NCBI RefSeq assembly: GCF_001458295.1
Contig: NZ_CYUD01000003.1
Coordinates: forward strand, 186,001 to 250,000
Direction: 5' to 3'
DNA from: Ruegeria denitrificans
GTDB taxonomy: Bacteria; Pseudomonadota; Alphaproteobacteria; Rhodobacterales; Rhodobacteraceae
Length of the DNA: 64,000 nucleotides
A program made the translations under genes and the position numbers. The notes under the pieces were generated by a model that was not told the DNA's origin, did no database searches, and saw nothing but the letters and a program-made list of their open reading frames with translations. Below are positions 43,726-52,764 of the stretch, piece by piece; the first letter of the stretch is position 1, and each line of letters opens with the position of its first letter.

Positions 43726-45018
43726 TTAGGCCGTGGCTTTGGACAGCGCCTGATCCAGATCGGCGATCAGGTCGTCTGCGTCTTCGATGCCGATGGACAC
43801 GCGAACAACGCCGGGGCCTGCGCCTGCGGCCTCTTGCTGTTCGGGCGTCAGTTGGCGGTGTGTGGTCGAGGCCGAGTGAATGATCAGCGACCGCGCATCG
43901 CCCAGATTGGCAACGTGGCTGAAAATCTCAAGCGAGTTCACCAGTTTGACGCAGGCGTCATAGCCACCTTTGATCGCAAAGGTGAACAGCGCACCGGCAC
44001 CCTTCTTGTAGTGGGCTTTCACCCGGTCATAGTAGGGCGAAGAGGGCAGGCCTGCATAGGTCACATAATCCACACGGTCGTCGGATTCGAGCCAGGCGGC
44101 GATCTTCTGAGCGTTCTCCACGTGGCGCTCCATCCGCAGAGACAGGGTTTCGACCCCCATCAGCGTGTAATGCGCAGCTTGCGGATTCATGGTCATGCCC
44201 AGATCTCGCAGACCGATGGCAATGCCGTGGAAGGTGAAGGCTAGCGGGCCAAAGGTCTCGTGAAACTTAAGACCATGATAGGCTTGTTCCGGCTGGCTGA
44301 GCGAAGGGAACTTGTCATTTGCAGACCAGTCGAACTTGCCCGAATCCACGATGCAGCCACCGGTGACCGTGCCGTTGCCTGTCAGGTATTTGGTGGTCGA
44401 ATGCACCACCAGCGTCGCGCCCTGTTCAATAGGGCGGCACAAATACGGCGTGGCCGAAGTGTTGTCGACGATCAGCGGGATACCTGCTGCATCTGCAATA
44501 TCAGCCATCGCACGGATATCGGTGACATAACCGCCCGGGTTGGCGACTGATTCACAGAATATCGCGCGGGTGTTCTCGTCGATGGCACCTTTCACGGCGT
44601 CCAGATCGTCGGTGTCGACGAATTTTGCTGACCAGCCAAACCGTTTGATTGTCTGGCTGAACTGCGTGACCGTGCCGCCATACAGGCGCGTCGAGGACAC
44701 CACGTTGCAACCCGGACCCATCAACGGGAACAGCGCCATGATTTGCGCCGCGTGGCCCGACGAACAGCAAACCGCACCGACGCCGCCCTCAAGCGTGGCG
44801 ATACGTTCTTGCAGAACAGCCACAGTGGGGTTGGTTAGGCGGGAATAGATGAAGCCAACCTCTTGCAGGTTGAACAGGGCGGCCGCGTGGTCCGCATCAC
44901 GGAACACATAAGCCGTTGTTTGATAAATCGGAGTCTGACGCGCACCTGTTGCCGGATCAGGCCGTGCGCCCGCGTGAATCTGAAGTGTGTCAAAACCGTA
45001 AGTAGGGCCGTCAGACAT
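43726..45018 (-). CDS. metY: O-acetylhomoserine sulfhydrylase (PLP)
   Basis: 430 residues from the ATG at 45018, with AGGAG 9 bases upstream. The enzyme makes homocysteine from O-acetylhomoserine and sulfide. PLP-enzyme features are GGVGAVCCSSGHAAQ, the aspartate in LIVDNTSATPYL, and the cofactor lysine in VVHSTTKYLTGNGT. The overall length and the YSRLTNPTVAVLQERIA block match MetY rather than MetB. No SAM riboswitch was recognised in the short leader. The GNAT gene follows 3 bases later. Confidence 0.93.
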   Translation of the reverse strand: MSDGPTYGFDTLQIHAGARPDPATGARQTPIYQTTAYVFRDADHAAALFNLQEVGFIYSRLTNPTVAVLQERIATLEGGVGAVCCSSGHAAQIMALFPLMGPGCNVVSSTRLYGGTVTQFSQTIKRFGWSAKFVDTDDLDAVKGAIDENTRAIFCESVANPGGYVTDIRAMADIADAAGIPLIVDNTSATPYLCRPIEQGATLVVHSTTKYLTGNGTVTGGCIVDSGKFDWSANDKFPSLSQPEQAYHGLKFHETFGPLAFTFHGIAIGLRDLGMTMNPQAAHYTLMGVETLSLRMERHVENAQKIAAWLESDDRVDYVTYAGLPSSPYYDRVKAHYKKGAGALFTFAIKGGYDACVKLVNSLEIFSHVANLGDARSLIIHSASTTHRQLTPEQQEAAGAGPGVVRVSIGIEDADDLIADLDQALSKATA

Positions 45019-45090
45019 CGTCAAAATCTCCTGTTGGAATGTTTGTTGCAGAATCTCTAGGCGATTGAGAGCGCGCGCACAACAATCCTG

Positions 45091-46086
45091 TCAGCGCATC
45101 CACAGGCCCTTGTTCTTGATCGTATTGCGAATGGCCTGCTCGCGCTGGGGCAGGTTTTCGCGGTCGAACAGGTCCCGGATCTTGTGGCCCTTGCGTTGCA
45201 GAACCAGCTTTTTGATCGGGTCATAGCCCTTGAGCACTTTCTTGACCCGGTTGGGGGCCGCGACGGTTTCCAGCACCTCGATCGCATGGTCGCTTTCGCG
45301 GGCATAGAGCAGGGGAAACAGTCGATAGTGGCAACTGACCGACCCGTCCAACAAGCCCGAGGGCAGGGCATCCCGCCCGCCACCGAATGAATGGACAACC
45401 AATGGTAGTGCGGCCTGATCCAGCCAGGGGTCAAGGTTCTGTCCGGCCAGTTCGGGAATTTTTCCATCCCGGATCGTGCGGGCATAGTCCAGAAAGCGTT
45501 CGCCGAACTGGCGCGGGCAGGAATAATAAAAATAGCCCGCGTTGAAATATAAATACCGTCGCCAGTAGTCCACGGGCTTGCTGGTATCCAATGAGCTTTC
45601 AAAGTCTAGCTCGAACCGGCGATAGAGTGCGCTCCAGATACCATCGAATCCTGGGCCGTAGAGAGTAGGCTTCGGCCAGGTTCCTTCGACCTTTTGCGAC
45701 GCACTGGGCCGATCAAAATCAAAAGGCACCGAGGTCAGATCACCGGTGATCAGTGTATCACTGTCAAAAAATACAAAAGGCTCAGCTTCGGGCAGGGCCA
45801 GCAGCGCTTCGATCTTGTTGCCGTAGGGATAGCTGTTGCCGAAGACATGGTTGTCGAAGGGCAAAATTTCAGCATCCAGTTGCCGCAGTGCCTTCAACAC
45901 GTCCTCGTTCCGGATGCTCGGGTCCTGCGACCAGCGCGGGCCGGGCTGCGGGACAGCCACAAACAGCCGACCCGCAAAATTAGGTGAGCTATGGCGCAAC
46001 GACGCGGCAAACAGCAGCGCCTCATATTGCAGACGATTGTTTTGCCCAATGATGACGATGTTGAACTTCGGGGGGCTGGCCTGCAT
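45091..46086 (-). CDS. Putative GT-A-fold glycosyltransferase
   Basis: 331 residues from the ATG at 46086 (a GTG at 46122 would add 12). The N-terminus has FNIVIIGQNNRLQYEALLFA, and a DxD motif lies in PFVFFDSDTLITGDL, as in nucleotide-sugar glycosyltransferases of the GT8 kind. YLYFNAGYFYYSCPRQFGER is a further shared segment. No membrane helix is seen. Donor and acceptor are unknown; it lies upstream of metY on the same strand, 72 bases apart, with no evident metabolic link. Confidence 0.65.
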   Translation of the reverse strand: MQASPPKFNIVIIGQNNRLQYEALLFAASLRHSSPNFAGRLFVAVPQPGPRWSQDPSIRNEDVLKALRQLDAEILPFDNHVFGNSYPYGNKIEALLALPEAEPFVFFDSDTLITGDLTSVPFDFDRPSASQKVEGTWPKPTLYGPGFDGIWSALYRRFELDFESSLDTSKPVDYWRRYLYFNAGYFYYSCPRQFGERFLDYARTIRDGKIPELAGQNLDPWLDQAALPLVVHSFGGGRDALPSGLLDGSVSCHYRLFPLLYARESDHAIEVLETVAAPNRVKKVLKGYDPIKKLVLQRKGHKIRDLFDRENLPQREQAIRNTIKNKGLWMR

Positions 46087-46398
46087 CGGGTGACTTTCGG
46101 GTAATTGGCCGTTAACCGGCACTGCTCGGGTTGAGTTTGACCTACATTACGCAGCCGAGTCCGTCAAAACCAGATGCGGAAAAAGTCAGAAATCAAGGCT
46201 GCGGCTTGTCCCGCGCACCCTTTGTTCGGGCACTTCAGGGCCGTCGATTGCCAGAAAAACAGGTGGATTAATCAGGGGAATCAATAAATTTTTCCTGTTT
46301 TTCATAGTATTGATGATTTTCTAAATTTTACCAATTGATAAAAAATCAGATTGTGGCAAGCTGAGATCATAACGAACATATCTACAGGGAGTAGAGCG
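46087..46398. other. Control region upstream of preT
   Basis: 312 bases between the putative glycosyltransferase and preT. The half nearer preT is markedly AT-rich and carries a degenerate RutR-type palindrome (46327-46342). No gene was seen. Confidence 0.55.
46327..46342 (+). promoter_or_regulatory. Degenerate RutR-type operator before preT
   Basis: TTTACCAATTGATAAA matches the RutR palindrome TTGACCA-N2-TGGTCAA at 11 of 14 specified positions. It lies 57 bases before the preT start. It is weaker than the perfect site at 49847. Confidence 0.4.
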
Positions 46399-47733
46399 AT
46401 GGCACAGGGCCAGATTGCCTCCGGCATTGTTTCCGGGCGGCTTTCCAGCGATGAGCTGACATCGAATTTCACGGATTTACACCCACCTTTGGCCGCGCAC
46501 GAGGCTGCCGTGGCCGCAGATCGGTGCTATTTCTGTTATGACGCGCCATGTGTGACGGCCTGTCCGACAGATATAGATATTCCGTTGTTCATGCGCCAGA
46601 TTCAGGCCGGACAACCCGAAGCGGCGGGCGAGACCATTTTGGCGCAGAACATTCTGGGCGGTATGTGCGCTCGCGTCTGTCCGACCGAGACACTGTGCGA
46701 AGAGGCCTGCGTACGAGAAACGGCCGAGGGTGCCCCTGTCGAGATTGGCCGCCTGCAGCGTTATGCGACAGACAGTGTGATGGTTGCCGGAGATCACCCG
46801 TTCGAACGGGCTGCTTCGACGGGTCAGACTGTTGCTGTGATCGGGGCAGGGCCTGCTGGTCTGGCCTGTGCCCACCGTCTAGCGATGTTGGGGCATGACG
46901 TGGTGATCCACGAAGGCAAACCCAAGCCGGGCGGCCTGAACGAGTACGGAATCGCCGCCTATAAATCGACCAATGACTTCGCGCAGGCCGAGGTGGACTG
47001 GCTGTTGCAGATTGGCGGTATCACGATCGAGACCGGCTCGGTTCTGGGTGAGGGTATCTCGCTGGACGGTCTGGTCGAGAATTACGATGCCGTCTTTCTG
47101 TCCATCGGTCTGGCTGGTGTGAACGCGCTGCGCGCGCAAGGGGCTGATCTGGACGGCGTGCGATTTGCTGTCGATTTCATCTCGGATGTGCGTCAGGCTT
47201 CTGACTTGGCTCATCTGCCTGTGGGGCGCAATGTGGTGGTGATTGGCGGCGGCATGACCGCCGTGGATGCTGCGGTGAAGTCGAAACTGCTGGGTGCTGA
47301 ACATGTCACCATTGCCTACCGTCGCGGTCGCGACGCGATGGGCGCCAGCCGGTATGAGCAGGATCTGGCCTCGTCGCATGGCGTCAAGATCATGACCAAC
47401 GTGCAGCCTGTTGCCGTGCATGGAAACGGGGCAGCGGCTGAGATCGAATTGGAGTATACTTCCAGCCACGATGGTCAGCTCTCGGGCACTGGCGAGGTGA
47501 TCCGCCTACCTGCGGATCAGGTTCTCAAGGCGATTGGTCAGACGCTGGACGGCGCGCCCGAAGGCATGACGCTGGACGGCAACAAAATCGCCGTGACAGG
47601 GGCCGGGCGCACCTCGATGGCCGGGGTATGGGCCGGAGGTGATTGCGCGGCTGGTGGCGAAGACCTGACCGTGACCGCCGTGGCCGAGGGCCGCGATGCC
47701 GCGATGGACATCCACGCAAGCCTGACCGCGTGA
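46399..47733 (+). CDS. preT: NAD-dependent dihydropyrimidine dehydrogenase, subunit PreT
   Basis: 444 residues from the ATG at 46399. The N-terminal FeS domain has CYFCYDAPCVTACPTDIDIP and CARVCPTETLCEEAC, as in GltD/DPD. Two dinucleotide folds follow: VAVIGAGPAGLACAHRLAM for FAD and VVVIGGGMTAVDAAVKSKL for NADH. With PreA it reduces uracil and thymine to dihydropyrimidines, the first reductive catabolic step. preA follows after 46 bases. CAGGGAG precedes the ATG, and a RutR-like site lies upstream. Confidence 0.95.
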   Translation: MAQGQIASGIVSGRLSSDELTSNFTDLHPPLAAHEAAVAADRCYFCYDAPCVTACPTDIDIPLFMRQIQAGQPEAAGETILAQNILGGMCARVCPTETLCEEACVRETAEGAPVEIGRLQRYATDSVMVAGDHPFERAASTGQTVAVIGAGPAGLACAHRLAMLGHDVVIHEGKPKPGGLNEYGIAAYKSTNDFAQAEVDWLLQIGGITIETGSVLGEGISLDGLVENYDAVFLSIGLAGVNALRAQGADLDGVRFAVDFISDVRQASDLAHLPVGRNVVVIGGGMTAVDAAVKSKLLGAEHVTIAYRRGRDAMGASRYEQDLASSHGVKIMTNVQPVAVHGNGAAAEIELEYTSSHDGQLSGTGEVIRLPADQVLKAIGQTLDGAPEGMTLDGNKIAVTGAGRTSMAGVWAGGDCAAGGEDLTVTAVAEGRDAAMDIHASLTA

Positions 47734-47779
47734 AACTTATAAGACAAAGATGCTGATCTGCATCAGGGAGGCCGGATAA

Positions 47780-49084
47780 ATGGCTGATTTGAAGACGAAC
47801 TTCCTGGGAATAGAAAGCCCCAACCCATACTGGCTGGCCTCGGCGCCGCCAACTGACAAGGAATACAACGTCCGCCGTGCATTCGAGGCCGGATGGGGCG
47901 GTGTCGTGTGGAAAACGTTGGGGTCCGAGGGACCCCCGGTCGTAAACGTGAACGGTCCACGATATGGTGCGATCTATGGTGCGGATCGGCGTTTGCTGGG
48001 TCTGAACAACATCGAATTGATCACCGATCGGCCTCTGGAGGTCAACCTTGAGGAAATGGCGCGGGTCAAAGCGGATTACCCGGATCGCGCGCTGATCGCC
48101 TCAATCATGGTGCCGTGCGAGGAGGCGGCCTGGAAAGCCATCTTGCCGCGCGTGGCTGAGACCGGCGCGGACGGGATCGAGCTGAACTTTGGCTGTCCAC
48201 ACGGGATGAGCGAGCGCGGAATGGGCTCGGCCGTGGGGCAAGTGCCGGAATATATCGAAATGGTAACGCGCTGGTGTAAGCAGTACTACGACCGTCCGGT
48301 TATTGTGAAGCTGACGCCGAACATCACGGATGTTCGCAAGCCAGCCGAGGCTGCAAAAAACGGTGGCGCGGATGCGGTGTCGCTGATCAACACGATCAAC
48401 TCGATCACCAGCGTCAATCTGGATACCTTCAGCCCCGAGCCGTCAATTGACGGCAAGGGCAGCCATGGTGGCTATTGCGGTCCGGCGGTGAAGCCGATTG
48501 CTTTGTCGATGGTGTCCGAGATTGCCCGCGCGCAAGCCACGCATGGTCTGCCGATTTCCGGCATCGGCGGCGTGACCACATGGCGTGACGCGGCTGAGTT
48601 TATGGCGCTGGGATGTGGTACAGTGCAGGTCTGCACTGCCGCAATGACCTATGGGTTCAAGATTATTGATGAACTGACCGCCGGGCTGTCCAAGTGGATG
48701 GATGAAAAAGGCTATACGGACGTGTCGCAAGTCGTTGGTCTTGCGGTGCCGAATGTGACGGATTGGCAGTATCTGAACCTGAACTACATTGCCAAAGCCA
48801 AGATTGATCAGGACCAGTGCATCAAGTGCGGGCGTTGCTATGCCGCGTGCGAAGACACGAGCCATCAGGCGATTTCAATGTCCGAAGATCGAGTGTTCGA
48901 GGTCATGGATGACGAATGCGTTGCCTGTAACCTTTGCGTGGATGTCTGCCCGGTCGATGGATGTATCTCGATGGTGCAGATGGCCGCTGGTGAGGTTGAT
49001 CCTCGTACGGGGCAAGAGGTGCAGCCTGAATATGCCAACTGGACGACGCACCCGAACAATCCAATGGCTAAAGCTGCCGAGTAA
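47780..49084 (+). CDS. preA: NAD-dependent dihydropyrimidine dehydrogenase, subunit PreA
   Basis: A 434-residue protein with an FMN-binding TIM barrel (residues about 1-320; for example NPYWLASAPPTDKEYNVRRA and GIELNFGCPHGMSERGMG) and a C-terminal bacterial ferredoxin domain with CIKCGRCYAACEDTSHQA and CVACNLCVDVCPVDGC. It carries the pyrimidine-reducing site and receives electrons from PreT. Ribosome site GGGAGG is well placed. A strong bidirectional terminator follows, shared with rutR. Confidence 0.96.
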   Translation: MADLKTNFLGIESPNPYWLASAPPTDKEYNVRRAFEAGWGGVVWKTLGSEGPPVVNVNGPRYGAIYGADRRLLGLNNIELITDRPLEVNLEEMARVKADYPDRALIASIMVPCEEAAWKAILPRVAETGADGIELNFGCPHGMSERGMGSAVGQVPEYIEMVTRWCKQYYDRPVIVKLTPNITDVRKPAEAAKNGGADAVSLINTINSITSVNLDTFSPEPSIDGKGSHGGYCGPAVKPIALSMVSEIARAQATHGLPISGIGGVTTWRDAAEFMALGCGTVQVCTAAMTYGFKIIDELTAGLSKWMDEKGYTDVSQVVGLAVPNVTDWQYLNLNYIAKAKIDQDQCIKCGRCYAACEDTSHQAISMSEDRVFEVMDDECVACNLCVDVCPVDGCISMVQMAAGEVDPRTGQEVQPEYANWTTHPNNPMAKAAE

Positions 49085-49103
49085 TTCGGTTGTTTGAAAC
49101 AAG

Positions 49104-49131
49104 AAAAGGGGCCGGTGGGTGGCCCCTTTTT
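49104..49131. terminator. Bidirectional terminator between preA and rutR
   Basis: Perfect 10-bp stem AAAAGGGGCC/GGCCCCTTTT with loop GGTGGGT. A-rich and T-rich flanks give T runs on both strands, so it can end both preA and rutR transcripts. Confidence 0.9.
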
Positions 49132-49740
49132 CTATGGCGTCAGCAGTTTGCGATAAAGCGTATCGATGAACGGCTCAGCCCCATCAAACGGGTCCTCATC
49201 ACCTAGAATGGCACGGACCTGAACATCGAAATCGGCGTAATGCTGCGTCAGAGCCCAGATCGAAAAGACCAAGTGATAGGGGTGCAGGCGCGCAATTTTG
49301 CCCTCATCCATCCATTGGGTCAGGATCGCAGTTTTCTCATCCACCAGCGCCTTGAGGTCATTCGACAAAGCCTCGTGAATGCGTGGGGCGCCCTGAACAA
49401 GTTCGTTCGCGAACAGGCGGCTTTCGCGGGGCAACTCGCGGCTCATCTGCAGCTTGCGGCGGATGTAGGACAGGATTTCCTCCATCGGGTCACCATCGGC
49501 ATCCAACTCGTGCAAGGGCGCCAACCATGTGTCCAGCAGGCCCGAAAGCAGGGCAGTATGGATGGCCTCTTTCGACGGGAAATAATACAGTAGATTCGGC
49601 TTGCTTAGCCCAGCTTCGGCAGCAATTTGATCCACGGTTGCGCCGCGAAAACCGTGGGCGGAAAACACGTTCAACGCAGCCTCGAGAATCGCGGCGCGGT
49701 TCTTTTTCTGTATTCGGGTTGGGGCGCGATCCTTGGGCAT
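49132..49740 (-). CDS. rutR: TetR-family pyrimidine regulator RutR
   Basis: 202 residues from the ATG at 49740. The N-terminal TetR HTH has AALNVFSAHGFRGATVDQIA and GLSKPNLLYYFPSKEAI; the C-terminal domain, with KLQMSRELPRESRLFANELV and WALTQHYADF, is the RutR (TetR_C) type, which binds uracil or thymine. Released from DNA by uracil, it controls pyrimidine catabolism. It is divergent from the carbamoylase gene, and a perfect RutR operator lies in the gap. Confidence 0.93.
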   Translation of the reverse strand: MPKDRAPTRIQKKNRAAILEAALNVFSAHGFRGATVDQIAAEAGLSKPNLLYYFPSKEAIHTALLSGLLDTWLAPLHELDADGDPMEEILSYIRRKLQMSRELPRESRLFANELVQGAPRIHEALSNDLKALVDEKTAILTQWMDEGKIARLHPYHLVFSIWALTQHYADFDVQVRAILGDEDPFDGAEPFIDTLYRKLLTP

Positions 49741-49846
49741 GTTTTCAGTGTGTCTCTTTTTTTGCCATGCGGGGGCCAAATATGCCGAAATTTCCGGCGG
49801 CACCATGCAATTTCTTGACTGATCTCGAACCCGTGATAGCGTGAGT

Positions 49847-49862
49847 TTGACCAGATGGTCAA
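49847..49862. promoter_or_regulatory. Perfect RutR operator
   Basis: TTGACCAGATGGTCAA is an exact match to the RutR palindrome TTGACCA-N2-TGGTCAA known in E. coli. It lies between rutR (107 bases from its start) and the carbamoylase gene (50 bases upstream), so it could control both. Confidence 0.85.
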
Positions 49863-49911
49863 ATCAAGACACCAAAAGCGAGCCAAATCGCAAGCAACAG
49901 GGAAGACACCA

Positions 49912-51162
49912 ATGGCAGCTCCGGCGCAGAACCTTAGGATCAATGGCGACAGGTTGTGGGACAGCCTGATGGAGATGGCCAAGATAGGCCCCGGTGTTGC
50001 AGGCGGCAACAACCGCCAGACCCTGACCGACGAAGACGCAGAAGGGCGCGCGCTGTTCCAGAAATGGTGCGAGGATGCGGGCTGCACTATGGGTTTGGAT
50101 CAGATGGGCAACATGTTTGCCCGCCGCGAGGGGACAGACCCCGAAGCACTGCCGGTTTATGTGGGTTCGCATCTGGATACGCAGCCGACAGGCGGGAAAT
50201 ATGACGGCGTGTTGGGCGTTTTAGGCGGGTTGGAAATCATACGGACCCTCAACGATCTGGACATTAAGACGAAACATCCCATCGTGGCGACTAATTGGAC
50301 TAACGAAGAGGGTACGCGCTATGCGCCGGCGATGCTGGCCTCGGGCGTGTTTGCGGGGATGCACACGCAGGATTGGGCTTATGACCGTGAAGATGCCGAG
50401 GGTAAAAAGTTTGGCGATGAACTGAACCGCATTGGTTGGCGCGGTGATGAAGAGGTCGGCGCGCGTAAGATGCATGCCTTCTTTGAACTGCATATCGAAC
50501 AGGGGCCGATTCTTGAGGCCGAAGGTAAGGATATCGGTGTTGTCACCCACGGACAGGGCCTGAATTGGACGCAGATCACCGTAACCGGCAAGGACGCGCA
50601 TACCGGCTCGACCCCGATGCCGATGCGCAAAAATGCTGGCCTGGCGATGGCGCGTATTCTTGAGAAAGTGGACGAGATTGCCTGGTCGCACTCGCCCCAT
50701 GCGGTTGGCGCGGCAGGGCATATCGATGTCTATCCGAACTCTCGCAACGTGATCCCCGGCAAGGTTGTGTTCACGGTCGATTTCCGCTCGCCTGATTTGG
50801 ATGTGATCACCGACATGGTGAACCGCCTGCGTGTCGCCGCCGAGGATATCGTGGAAGAGATGGGCCTGCAGATCGAATTTGAGAAGGTTGGCGGCTTTGA
50901 TCCGGTGACGTTTGACGAGGGGTGCGTAAAGGCGGTTCGAGATGCGGCCGAAAGGCTGGGGTATTCGCACACCGACATCATCTCGGGCGCCGGCCATGAT
51001 GCGTGCTGGATCAACCGAGTGGCGCCGACCGCGATGGTGATGTGCCCCTGCGTTGATGGACTGAGCCATAATGAGGCGGAAGAGATCAGTAAAGACTGGG
51101 CTGCTGCCGGGGCGGATGTACTGTTTCATGCGGTCGTCGAGACCGCGGAAATCGTGGAATAG
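49912..51162 (+). CDS. M20-family carbamoylase (probable beta-ureidopropionase)
   Basis: 416 residues from the ATG at 49912, with AGGGAAG upstream; the in-frame ATG at 49855 lies inside the RutR operator and is not used. Metal ligands of the allantoate/N-carbamoyl-amino-acid hydrolase family are visible: GSHLDTQPTGGKYDGVLG, TNEEGTRYAPAML, ELHIEQGPILE and SGAGHDACW. It would hydrolyse N-carbamoyl-beta-alanine to beta-alanine, CO2 and ammonia, the last step after PreTA and HydA. Allantoate or other N-carbamoyl amino acids are alternatives, but the cluster favours beta-ureidopropionate. Confidence 0.9.
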   Translation: MAAPAQNLRINGDRLWDSLMEMAKIGPGVAGGNNRQTLTDEDAEGRALFQKWCEDAGCTMGLDQMGNMFARREGTDPEALPVYVGSHLDTQPTGGKYDGVLGVLGGLEIIRTLNDLDIKTKHPIVATNWTNEEGTRYAPAMLASGVFAGMHTQDWAYDREDAEGKKFGDELNRIGWRGDEEVGARKMHAFFELHIEQGPILEAEGKDIGVVTHGQGLNWTQITVTGKDAHTGSTPMPMRKNAGLAMARILEKVDEIAWSHSPHAVGAAGHIDVYPNSRNVIPGKVVFTVDFRSPDLDVITDMVNRLRVAAEDIVEEMGLQIEFEKVGGFDPVTFDEGCVKAVRDAAERLGYSHTDIISGAGHDACWINRVAPTAMVMCPCVDGLSHNEAEEISKDWAAAGADVLFHAVVETAEIVE

Positions 51163-51222
51163 GGGGCGCTGCCCCAGTCGCCTGTGGGCGACTCCCCCAA
51201 GGTATTTTTAGCCAGATGAAGC
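51162..51222 (+). repeat. Rhodobacterales-type GC-rich intergenic repeat
   Basis: About 60 bases beginning GGGGGCGCTGCCCC, then an AGTCGCC/GGCGACT stem with a TGTG loop, then CCCCCAAGGTATTTTT and AGCCAGATGAAG. This closely resembles an abundant intergenic palindrome known from Rhodobacterales genomes. It may end the carbamoylase transcript or stabilise the mRNA. Only one copy was seen in the window. Confidence 0.65.
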
Positions 51223-51253
51223 AAGCGGCGCAGACCGCGTCAGGGAGATTAAA

Positions 51254-52708
51254 ATGAGCACTGTTATCAAGAACGGAACCGTCGTGACCGCCGATCTTTC
51301 CTATAAGGCGGATGTGTTGGTCGAAGATGGTGTGATCACCGAGATCGGAATGGACCTGAAGGGCGACAAGGTACTGGATGCAACGGGGTGTTTCGTGATG
51401 CCCGGCGGGATAGACCCGCACACGCATCTTGAGATGCCGTTCATGGGCACATATTCCAGCGATGATTTCGAAAGCGGGACGCGGGCGGCGCTGGCCGGGG
51501 GCACCACGATGGTGGTGGATTTCGCACTGCCGAATCCGGGCGAGGGTCTGCTTGACGCCTTGAAGCGCTGGGATAACAAATCGACCCGGGCAAATTGCGA
51601 CTATTCTTTCCACATGGCCGTGACCTGGTGGGGCGAGCAGGTGTTTGATGACATCAAAACGGTTATCGAGACACGTGGCATCAACACGTTCAAGCACTTC
51701 ATGGCCTACAAGGGCGCGTTGATGGTGAATGACGATGAGTTGTTCGCCTCGTTCAAGCGCCTGGCCGAGCTCGGTGGCATCGCCATGGTGCATGCCGAGA
51801 ATGGTGACGTGGTTGCCGAGCTAAGCGCCAAGCTGCTGGCGGAAGGAAATACCGGCCCCGAGGCGCATGCCTATTCCCGTCCACCGCAGGTCGAGGGTGA
51901 GGCGACCAACCGGGCCATCATGATTGCCGACATGGCGGGCGTGCCTTTGTACGTCGTGCACACCTCATGCGAAGAGGCACATGAAGCCATCCGTCGCGCC
52001 AAGATGAATGGAAAGCGGGTGTGGGGAGAGCCTTTGATTCAGCACCTGACGCTGGATGAAAGCGAATATTTCCACCAGGATTGGGACCACGCGGCGCGGC
52101 GCGTCATGAGCCCTCCATTCCGGAACAAGCAGCATCAGGACAGCCTGTGGAACGGGTTGCATTCCGGCACGCTCAGTGTCGTGGCCACCGACCATTGCGC
52201 ATTTACCACCGATCAAAAGCGCTTTGGCGTGGGTGACTTCACAAAGATACCGAATGGGACCGGTGGGCTGGAGGATCGGATGCCCATGCTGTGGACCCAT
52301 GGTGTGAATACCGGACGTCTGACGATGAATGAGTTCGTAGCTGTGACTTCAACAAACATTGCCAAGATATTGAATTGCTACCCTAAAAAGGGTGCAATTC
52401 TTGTTGGGGCGGACGCCGATATCGTTGTGTGGGATCCCGAGAAAACTAAGACAATCAGCGCTGATACACAGCAATCTTCCATCGACTACAACGTGTTCGA
52501 GGGCAAAGAGGTCAAGGGCTTGCCGCGCTTTACTCTGACTCGTGGGCAGGTGGCTGTGCACGACGGTGAAATCCGCACACAGGAAGGACATGGAGAGTTT
52601 GTAGCGCGTGAACCCAATGGTCACGTGAACAAGGCGCTCAGTACGTGGAAGGAATTGACCGCGCCGCGACCGGTTGAGCGGACGGGCATTCCGGCAACGG
52701 GTGTCTGA
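51254..52708 (+). CDS. hydA: Dihydropyrimidinase
   Basis: A 484-residue amidohydrolase that opens dihydrouracil/dihydrothymine to N-carbamoyl-beta-amino acids. The binuclear zinc site has GGIDPHTHLEMPFMG, the carboxylated lysine in KHFMAYKGALM, histidine in VVHTSCEEAH, and aspartate in VATDHCAFT. Length and motif spacing match dihydropyrimidinase/D-hydantoinase. It sits between the carbamoylase and a transporter on the same strand. CAGGGAG precedes the ATG. Confidence 0.95.
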   Translation: MSTVIKNGTVVTADLSYKADVLVEDGVITEIGMDLKGDKVLDATGCFVMPGGIDPHTHLEMPFMGTYSSDDFESGTRAALAGGTTMVVDFALPNPGEGLLDALKRWDNKSTRANCDYSFHMAVTWWGEQVFDDIKTVIETRGINTFKHFMAYKGALMVNDDELFASFKRLAELGGIAMVHAENGDVVAELSAKLLAEGNTGPEAHAYSRPPQVEGEATNRAIMIADMAGVPLYVVHTSCEEAHEAIRRAKMNGKRVWGEPLIQHLTLDESEYFHQDWDHAARRVMSPPFRNKQHQDSLWNGLHSGTLSVVATDHCAFTTDQKRFGVGDFTKIPNGTGGLEDRMPMLWTHGVNTGRLTMNEFVAVTSTNIAKILNCYPKKGAILVGADADIVVWDPEKTKTISADTQQSSIDYNVFEGKEVKGLPRFTLTRGQVAVHDGEIRTQEGHGEFVAREPNGHVNKALSTWKELTAPRPVERTGIPATGV

Positions 52709-52764
52709 TTGCGCAAGGATTGTCCCCAAGGCACCCTAAAGCCAAACCTTTTCAAGGCAATGGA

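Noticed and set aside
45019..45090. SAM-responsive riboswitch before metY
   Set aside because: The leader is about 70 bases and shows none of the SAM-II or SAM/SAH core motifs I could recognise.
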